Shown here piece after piece: positions 1 through 5,724 of a stretch of DNA of 5,724 bases. Where the stretch lies: positions 1-5,724 of the forward strand of contig JASLFM010000544.1 in NCBI GenBank assembly GCA_030150585.1. The letters run 5' to 3'. A program made the translations under genes and the position numbers. Positions within the stretch are counted from its first letter, which is position 1; each line of letters starts with the position of its first letter. The notes below the pieces were generated by a model that saw nothing but the letters and a program-made list of their open reading frames with translations, did no database searches and was not told where the DNA came from. The stretch is from Acidovorax sp. GTDB lineage: Bacteria; Pseudomonadota; Gammaproteobacteria; Burkholderiales; Burkholderiaceae_C.

Positions 1-1
1 C

Positions 2-238
2 GAGAGCCACGGCCACAAGACCGAGGTCTTCAAGGGCTGGGAGCAGGTGACGCCGGGTGCCATGACGCCCCTGCAGTACGATCAGGCCGTGGGCGATCTG
101 GTCAACTACCTGCAGTGGATGGGCGAACCGGCCCAGAACACGCGCACGCGCGTGGGCGTCTGGGTGCTGCTTTTCCTGGGCCTGTTCACGGTCATTGCGT
201 GGCGACTGAACGCCGCGTTCTGGAAAGACGTCAAATAA
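2..238 (+). CDS. petC: Cytochrome c1, C-terminal part (ubiquinol-cytochrome c reductase subunit)
   Basis: This is the last 78 codons of a gene that begins before the window. Cytochrome c1 is the membrane-anchored c-type haem subunit of the bc1 complex; it passes electrons from the Rieske protein to soluble cytochrome c on the periplasmic side. The visible part has the family's closing arrangement. Visible residues 35-43 (NYLQWMGEP) match the amphipathic segment before the anchor, then comes a short polar stretch with NTRTR. One hydrophobic helix follows at about residues 51-68 (VGVWVLLFLGLFTVIAWRL), and the tail is short and basic, ending KDVK, which should face the cytoplasm. The CxxCH haem site and the axial methionine lie upstream of the window, so intactness cannot be judged. 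It is normally the last gene of petABC, which agrees with the terminator immediately after it. The family call is fairly sure because the C-terminus is distinctive. Confidence 0.88.
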   Translation, partial: ESHGHKTEVFKGWEQVTPGAMTPLQYDQAVGDLVNYLQWMGEPAQNTRTRVGVWVLLFLGLFTVIAWRLNAAFWKDVK

Positions 239-246
239 CAGGTGAT

Positions 247-273
247 TTGCGCCGGGCCCGTGTGCCGGCGCAA
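247..273 (+). other. Hairpin downstream of petC
   Basis: TTGCGCCGG (247-255) pairs perfectly with CCGGCGCAA (265-273) around a 9-nt loop, starting 9 nt after the petC stop codon. It has no U-tract, so on its own it is more likely a 3'-end stabilising or pausing structure for the pet transcript than a terminator. It stands directly before the stronger hairpin at 281-319. Confidence 0.6.
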
Positions 274-280
274 TGTTTGC

Positions 281-319
281 AGAGTGGGCGCTTCGTGCGT
301 CCCACTCTTTTTGATTTTT
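281..319 (+). terminator. Rho-independent terminator of the petABC transcript
   Basis: AGAGTGGG (281-288) pairs with CCCACTCT (301-308). The stem continues inward through CGC/GCG (289-291 with 297-299), leaving a TTCGT loop and one bulged T at 300. The stem runs directly into TTTTT, and a second run of five T follows at 315-319. This is a textbook intrinsic terminator, and it separates the respiratory operon from sspA. The T-rich end runs straight into the sspA ribosome-binding site, so the sspA promoter must lie inside or before this structure; I could not find a convincing one. Confidence 0.82.
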
Positions 320-324
320 AGGAG
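320..324 (+). promoter_or_regulatory. Ribosome-binding site of sspA
   Basis: AGGAG lies 9 nt before the ATG at 334 and 12 nt before the in-frame ATG at 337. The spacing favours 334 as the start. It is the clearest Shine-Dalgarno sequence in the window. Confidence 0.8.
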
Positions 325-333
325 CCTCCCGCC

Positions 334-945
334 ATGATGGTGCTTTACTCGGGTACGACCTGCCCCTTCTCCCACCGCTGCCGCTTCGTGCTGTTCGAGA
401 AGGGCATGGACTTCGAGATCCGCGACGTGGATCTGTACAACAAGCCGGAAGACATCAGCGTGATGAACCCCTACGGCCAGGTGCCCATCCTGGTCGAGCG
501 CGACCTGATCCTGTACGAGTCGAACATCATCAACGAGTACATTGACGAGCGCTTCCCGCATCCGCAGCTCATGCCCGGCGACCCGGTGGACCGCGCCCGC
601 GTGCGCCTGTTCCTGCTCAACTTCGAGAAGGAGCTGTTCGTTCACGTGAACACGCTGGAATCGCGCGCCACCAAGGGCAATGAAAAGGCGCTGGAGAAAG
701 CCCGTGCGCACATCCGTGATCGCCTGACGCAGCTCGCTCCCGTGTTTCTCAAGAACAAGTACATGCTGGGCGAGAACTTCTCGATGCTCGACGTGGCAAT
801 CGCGCCGCTGCTCTGGCGCCTGGACTACTACGGCATCGACCTGTCCAAGAATGCAGCGCCGTTGCTGAAGTACGCCGAGCGCATCTTCTCGCGCCCTGCC
901 TATATCGAAGCGCTCACGCCCTCCGAAAAGGTCATGCGCAAGTAA
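334..945 (+). CDS. sspA: Stringent starvation protein A (SspA), GST-fold RNA polymerase-associated regulator
   Basis: The protein has 203 residues, close to the usual length for the family (E. coli SspA is about 212). It has a thioredoxin-like N-terminal half (about 1-80) and an all-helical C-terminal half (about 85-200), as in glutathione S-transferases. The signature PHP of the SspA surface pocket is present at residues 75-77 within DERFPHPQLMP. That pocket is needed in E. coli for contact with RNA polymerase and sigma70. Other shared segments are the cis-proline VP (50-51), YES (61-63) and APLLWRL in the C-terminal domain. In E. coli SspA acts during starvation and acid stress and lowers H-NS. 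Unlike E. coli SspA, this one has a CPFS motif at residues 10-13, which resembles a glutaredoxin or omega-class GST active site. ATG 334 is chosen because of the AGGAG site. The gene is probably co-transcribed with sspB, which starts 35 bp after its stop, with no terminator between. Confidence 0.94.
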   Translation: MMVLYSGTTCPFSHRCRFVLFEKGMDFEIRDVDLYNKPEDISVMNPYGQVPILVERDLILYESNIINEYIDERFPHPQLMPGDPVDRARVRLFLLNFEKELFVHVNTLESRATKGNEKALEKARAHIRDRLTQLAPVFLKNKYMLGENFSMLDVAIAPLLWRLDYYGIDLSKNAAPLLKYAERIFSRPAYIEALTPSEKVMRK

Positions 946-980
946 AAGCGCGTTTTCCGCCTCCTTCACCGACCACCGCA

Positions 981-1490
981 ATGAACGCACAGGACTCCAC
1001 CTCCACGCGCCCCTACCTGATCCGCGCCCTCTATGAGTGGTGCTCGGACAACGGGTTTACGCCCTATGTGGCCGTGCGGGTGGACGACTCCGTGCAGGTG
1101 CCGCGTGAGTACGTGAAGGACGGCGAGATCGTGCTCAACATCAGCTACGACGCTACGAGCGCGCTGCAACTGGGCAACGACTTCATCGAGTTCAAGGCGC
1201 GTTTTGGCGGCCAGCCGCGCGAGATCATCGTGCCCGTGGGCCGTGTGATTGCGATCTATGCGCGCGAGAACGGGCAGGGCATGGCATTTCCTCCGCCCGT
1301 GGATCTGCCCGAGTTGTCCGTGCCCGCTGCGCTGTCCCCAGCCGAGCCCGCCGCCTCTGCGGCCTCTGGTGCGGCTGATGAGCGCGTGGTGCAGCTGACC
1401 GTGGCCGACACCTCCTCCAGCGACGACGATGCGCCACGCCCTACGCCGCCCGCAGGTGGCGGCCGACCTGCGCTGAAACGCGTCAAATGA
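981..1490 (+). CDS. sspB: ClpXP protease specificity-enhancing factor SspB
   Basis: This 169-residue protein is the adaptor that binds the SsrA tag on tmRNA-rescued proteins and delivers them to the ClpXP protease in the cytoplasm. The folded substrate-binding domain covers about residues 8-105. It has the family's conserved RPYLIRALYEW (10-20), EIVLNIS (49-55), RFGG (74-77) and AIYARENG (91-98). A low-complexity, Ala/Pro- and Asp-rich flexible linker follows (about 105-158, including SSSDDD). The protein ends in GGGRPALKRVK; this is the ClpX-docking XB tail, nearly identical in kind to the GGRPALRVVK end of E. coli SspB. Both functional ends are therefore intact. No strong Shine-Dalgarno precedes the ATG (the upstream bases are C-rich), so translation may depend on coupling to sspA. 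The start is supported by the match of the N-terminus to the family. Confidence 0.95.
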   Translation: MNAQDSTSTRPYLIRALYEWCSDNGFTPYVAVRVDDSVQVPREYVKDGEIVLNISYDATSALQLGNDFIEFKARFGGQPREIIVPVGRVIAIYARENGQGMAFPPPVDLPELSVPAALSPAEPAASAASGAADERVVQLTVADTSSSDDDAPRPTPPAGGGRPALKRVK

Positions 1491-1510
1491 CGGCGTACCC
1501 GGTATAGAAT
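1482..1510 (+). promoter_or_regulatory. Candidate promoter of the tRNA-Thr gene
   Basis: TAGAAT (1505-1510) matches the sigma70 -10 consensus at five of six positions and sits 10 bp before the tRNA. With a 17-bp spacer, the -35 would be GTCAAA (1482-1487), which matches at only three of six and overlaps the last codons of sspB. The position just before a tRNA makes a promoter plausible, but the -35 is weak. Read-through from sspB is also possible, since no terminator lies between them. Confidence 0.45.
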
Positions 1511-1520
1511 CACAGGCTTC

Positions 1521-1596
1521 GCCGGTTTAGCTCAGTTGGTAGAGCACCCGCCTTGTAAGCGGTAGGTCGTCAGTTCGAATCCGACAACCGGCACCA
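1521..1596 (+). tRNA. tRNA-Thr, anticodon TGT
   Basis: A complete 76-nt cloverleaf folds by eye. The acceptor stem is GCCGGTT (1521-1527) with AACCGGC (1586-1592). The D stem is GCTC (1530-1533) with GAGC (1542-1545), and the D loop contains GG. The anticodon loop CTTGTAA (1552-1558) places TGT at 1554-1556. The variable loop is AGGTC, and the T arm GTCAG/CCGAC surrounds the loop TTCGAAT. The discriminator is A, and the 3' CCA (1594-1596) is encoded. Two stem positions do not pair: C1547 against T1563 at the top of the anticodon stem, and A1572 against C1582 in the T stem. I recall the same T-stem A-C mismatch in E. coli tRNA-Thr(UGU). The tRNA reads ACA and, by wobble, other ACN threonine codons. 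Confidence 0.96.
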
Positions 1597-1617
1597 TCTT
1601 TATTGCGCATTCGCCGC

Positions 1618-1631
1618 CGCCCCGCAGGGCG
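1618..1631. other. Short GC hairpin between tRNA-Thr and dciA
   Basis: CGCCC (1618-1622) pairs with GGGCG (1627-1631) around a CGCA loop, in the 41-bp gap between the convergent tRNA gene and dciA. It could slow transcription from either side, but neither strand has a proper U-tract after it, so I do not call it a terminator. Confidence 0.3.
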
Positions 1632-1637
1632 CTTCGT

Positions 1638-1937
1638 TCAGGTTTGAACTTTCAGGCGAATGGCGTTAACCTCCCAACCCTTACGGCGCAGGTGGGCCTC
1701 CAAGGCTGGCAGCAGCTGGCGCAGCTTGGCTGCTGCGGCATTGCCCTTCACCAGAAGGCACCAAGTACCCCCTTCGATCGGGCCGGCTTGTACGGCCCCC
1801 CGCAGCGCCGGAGGAATCAACAGCTGAATCGCATGGAGCCGAGCGCTTGAGTCCCGCGTGAGCGCCGCCAGCTTCGCCAGCGTGGGCGAATCTTCGGCGG
1901 CTTGCAGCAGGGTGATGGCGTGGTGGCGGCGGTTCAT
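1638..1937 (-). CDS. dciA: DciA/DUF721 family protein (putative replicative helicase loader)
   Basis: This minus-strand gene encodes 99 residues. The sequence fits the DUF721/DciA family: a helical N-terminus (about 6-38), then LIPPALRGAVQAGPIEGGTWCLLVKG (about 40-65) forming the conserved beta part, then a helix AAAAKLRQLLPALEAHLRRKG (67-87) and a closing strand EVNAIRLKVQT. DciA is the ancestral loader of the DnaB helicase in bacteria that lack DnaC, and it acts in the cytoplasm at replication origins. The protein is short: it corresponds to the compact KH-like domain and has no visible disordered C-terminal tail such as longer homologues carry. The reading frame stays open far upstream, antisense to the M23 gene, but similarity to the family starts at MNRRHHAI, so the ATG at 1937-1935 is taken. 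Its only SD-like GGGG lies inside a palindrome 9 nt upstream. The family call is from pattern memory; the helicase-loading role is inferred. Confidence 0.8.
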   Translation of the reverse strand: MNRRHHAITLLQAAEDSPTLAKLAALTRDSSARLHAIQLLIPPALRGAVQAGPIEGGTWCLLVKGNAAAAKLRQLLPALEAHLRRKGWEVNAIRLKVQT

Positions 1938-1943
1938 GAAACA

Positions 1944-1957
1944 GCGCCCCGGGGCGC
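1944..1957. repeat. Perfect 14-bp palindrome between divergent dciA and M23 gene
   Basis: GCGCCCCGGGGCGC is perfectly self-complementary. It lies 6 bp from the dciA start codon and 13 bp from the M23 GTG codon. As DNA it could be an operator for a dimeric regulator of both genes. As RNA it can form a five-pair stem with a CCGG loop in either leader. In the dciA transcript the hairpin would cover the GGGG that is the only ribosome-site candidate. Confidence 0.7.
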
Positions 1958-1970
1958 AAAGTGAGGGATC

Positions 1971-2930
1971 GTGCACTTGATTATCACGGACGCCAGGTTC
2001 GCCCGCAGCCGCTGCATCCACCTTTCGGGTGCCCGGCTGGCACTGGCGGGGCTGCTGCTTTCGCTCCTGCTCATGCTCTGTGCCCTGGGGTTGTACCACT
2101 GGGTATTCCTCAAGGGCGCGCGCGAAGGCTGGCCCGTGGTGGGCTCCCTGGTGCGCCTGGTGGTCAAGGATGAATTCGAGGAGCGTGACCGCTTCCTGCG
2201 CGCCAACCTCGATGCCATGGCGCGCAAAGTGGGCGAGATGCAGGCCCGCATGGTGCAGCTCGAATCGCTTGATGAGCGCGTGCTGGGTCTGGCGGGCATG
2301 GCACCTTCGGAGGCGCCCCGCTTGCCGGGCCGCGGCGGCGCCCTCGTGGCGCAGCATTCCCTGTCGATGGATGAGCTGCAGGACGTGCTCGACGAGCTCG
2401 GCCGGCAGGCGGACCAGCGCGTGGACCTGATGACCGTGCTCGAATCGCGCCTGTTCGACCAGCACATCCGCAAGCACATGGTGCCCACGCAGTCCCCCGT
2501 GCTGGGCAAGCCGGCGGGGTCGGCCTTCGGCTGGCGCATCGATCCCTTCACGGGGCAGTCCGCGCTGCATACGGGGCTCGACTTCCAGGCGGACACGGGT
2601 ACGCCCATCCTGGCGGCGGCAGGGGGTGTGGTGCTCGCGCAGGAATTTCACCCCGCCTACGGCCACATGGTGGAGATCGACCACGGCAACCAACTGGTCA
2701 CTCGCTATGCCCACACGTCCAAGACCCATGTGCAGCGTGGCGATCTGGTCCGGCGCGGGCAGAAGATCGCCGAGGTAGGTTCCACGGGACGCTCCACGGG
2801 GCCCCACCTGCATTTCGAGGTGCTCGTGCAGGGCGTGCCGCAGGATCCGCAGAAATTCCTGGCTGCGGGCGAAAGCGCATCGGTGGCCCAGACGGGGCGC
2901 ATGCGGCCCCGTCCTGCGGCGGGCAGGTAA
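1971..2930 (+). CDS. Membrane-anchored M23 (LytM-type) murein endopeptidase
   Basis: This 319-residue protein should be a periplasmic zinc metallopeptidase that cuts peptide cross-links in peptidoglycan. It has a short cytoplasmic N-terminus, one membrane helix (about 22-42, LALAGLLLSLLLMLCALGL) without a signal-peptidase site, a heptad-like helical region (about 67-105), a linker, and the M23 domain (about 185-295). All catalytic residues are present: HTGLD gives zinc ligands H200 and D204, YAH gives H248, and HLH gives H279 and ligand H281 before FE. It is therefore likely an active enzyme, not a NlpD- or EnvC-like activator with a broken site. The tail after about 296 is unstructured and ends RMRPRPAAGR. 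The GTG start is taken because homologues I recall begin MxLIITD; GAGGG (1963-1967) is only 3 nt before it, and a TTG at 1977 has better spacing (9 nt) but a poorer family fit. The order dciA - M23 - secA is familiar to me from related betaproteobacteria. Confidence 0.9.
   Translation: MHLIITDARFARSRCIHLSGARLALAGLLLSLLLMLCALGLYHWVFLKGAREGWPVVGSLVRLVVKDEFEERDRFLRANLDAMARKVGEMQARMVQLESLDERVLGLAGMAPSEAPRLPGRGGALVAQHSLSMDELQDVLDELGRQADQRVDLMTVLESRLFDQHIRKHMVPTQSPVLGKPAGSAFGWRIDPFTGQSALHTGLDFQADTGTPILAAAGGVVLAQEFHPAYGHMVEIDHGNQLVTRYAHTSKTHVQRGDLVRRGQKIAEVGSTGRSTGPHLHFEVLVQGVPQDPQKFLAAGESASVAQTGRMRPRPAAGR
1980..1985 (-). promoter_or_regulatory. Candidate -10 element for dciA
   Basis: Read on the minus strand this is GATAAT, five of six matches to TATAAT, placed 43 bp before the dciA ATG and inside the first codons of the M23 gene. 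No good -35 is found at 16-18 bp. If it is used, the dciA leader would be about 35 nt and would contain the 14-bp palindrome. Confidence 0.32.
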
Positions 2931-2933
2931 AAT
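2928..2933 (+). promoter_or_regulatory. Candidate -10 element for secA
   Basis: TAAAAT overlaps the stop codon of the M23 gene and matches the -10 consensus at five of six positions. The DNA at the -35 distance is GC-rich, with no TTGACA-like hexamer. A start near 2940 would give a leader of about 130 nt carrying the inverted repeats described at 2937-3055. Read-through from the M23 gene is possible, as no intrinsic terminator with a U-tract lies between. Confidence 0.35.
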
Positions 2934-2936
2934 CTT

Positions 2937-2948
2937 GGGTCCGGACCC
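2937..2948. repeat. Perfect 12-bp palindrome after the M23 gene
   Basis: GGGTCCGGACCC is perfectly self-complementary and starts 7 bp after the M23 stop codon. It can be read as a dyad DNA site, or as a four-pair RNA stem with a CCGG loop at the 5' end of a secA transcript started from the TAAAAT element. Confidence 0.55.
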
Positions 2949-2957
2949 GCTCCCCGT

Positions 2958-2987
2958 CACTGGCATGCTTGCAATTGCCGGGCAGTG
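2958..2987 (+). other. Imperfect hairpin in the secA leader
   Basis: CACTG (2958-2962) pairs with CAGTG (2983-2987), and GCA (2963-2965) can pair with TGC (2976-2978) inside, leaving unpaired CGGG on the 3' side. The structure is modest. It ends exactly where the 5' arm of the larger repeat at 2988 begins, so the two could stack. Confidence 0.4.
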
Positions 2988-3055
2988 GCCCCACCTGAAC
3001 TTAATTCACCTTAGGGATTCTGGTCGCTTCGCCGGCGCGCTGCCGCAGGTGGGGC
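2988..3055 (+). promoter_or_regulatory. Long-range inverted repeat enclosing the secA ribosome-binding region
   Basis: GCCCCACCTG (2988-2997) is the exact reverse complement of CAGGTGGGGC (3046-3055), 13-22 nt before the secA ATG. A second small stem, CGGC/GCCG (3033-3036 with 3042-3045), would sit directly beside the 3' arm. The 3' arm contains AGGTGGGG, the only purine-rich stretch that could serve as the secA ribosome site, so the folded form would hide it. SecA level is translationally controlled in enterobacteria through a hairpin after secM. Whether this leader works in a similar way is inference. Confidence 0.55.
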
Positions 3056-3067
3056 GGTTTCGTTCGC

Positions 3068-5724
<2,657 letters not shown>

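Noticed and set aside
115..321. Plus-strand 68-codon frame overlapping the petC end and the terminator.
   Set aside because: It is out of frame with petC, ends in the terminator U-tract, and has no ribosome site or recognisable product.
106..990. 294-codon minus-strand open frame spanning the end of petC and all of sspA.
   Set aside because: It crosses the terminator and two real genes on the other strand. The protein looks like antisense translation and matches no family I know.
1597..1637. Terminator for tRNA-Thr or dciA at the convergent junction.
   Set aside because: The five-pair GC hairpin at 1618-1631 is not followed by a U-tract on either strand, so it is kept only as a weak hairpin.
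1938..2966. Minus-strand open frame extending upstream of dciA across the M23 gene (would make a 442-residue protein).
   Set aside because: Family similarity begins at the internal MNRRHHAI start. The upstream part is His/Arg/Leu-rich antisense translation of a clear M23 coding region, a common effect of GC-rich codon bias.
2969..3006. A secA promoter built from TTGCAA (2969-2974) and TTAATT (3001-3006).
   Set aside because: The spacer is 26 bp, too long for sigma70, and other spacings give no -10-like hexamer.

Overview
The window (high GC, with strong G/C bias at third codon positions) looks like chromosomal housekeeping DNA from a betaproteobacterium. The closest fit is Comamonadaceae (Acidovorax, Diaphorobacter and relatives). 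This rests on my recognition of the protein sequences and of the gene order petC - sspA - sspB - tRNA-Thr - dciA - M23 peptidase - secA, not on a database search. I see no sign of a mobile element, phage, CRISPR array or recent transfer, and no gene-free stretch longer than 300 bases.

Left part (1-1596, all plus strand): the 3' end of petC (cytochrome c1 of the bc1 complex) is followed by two hairpins. The second is a convincing Rho-independent terminator that insulates petC from sspA. sspA and sspB form a two-gene stringent-starvation unit: an RNA polymerase-associated regulator with a glutathione S-transferase fold, and the SsrA-tag adaptor for ClpXP. A tRNA-Thr(UGU) gene follows 30 bp after sspB, with a candidate promoter straddling the sspB stop codon.

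Middle (1638-2930): a short minus-strand gene of the DciA/DUF721 family (replicative helicase loader) converges on the tRNA. It diverges from a plus-strand gene for a membrane-anchored M23 (LytM-type) cell-wall endopeptidase with a complete zinc site. Only 33 bp separate the two start codons, and a perfect 14-bp palindrome sits between them.

Right part (2931-5724): a 137-bp gap precedes secA, the ATPase of the Sec protein export machinery. secA is in frame to the right edge and lacks only its C-terminal tail. The gap holds a second perfect palindrome and a 10-bp perfect inverted repeat spaced 48 nt apart. The 3' arm of that repeat carries the best ribosome-binding sequence for secA, and an unannotated 48-codon reading frame runs through the repeat and overlaps the start of secA.

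The genes themselves are ordinary. The most interesting candidate is the secA leader, which could form a ribosome-site-sequestering structure reminiscent in layout of secM-secA in enterobacteria, although no SecM homologue is visible. This is inference from sequence alone.
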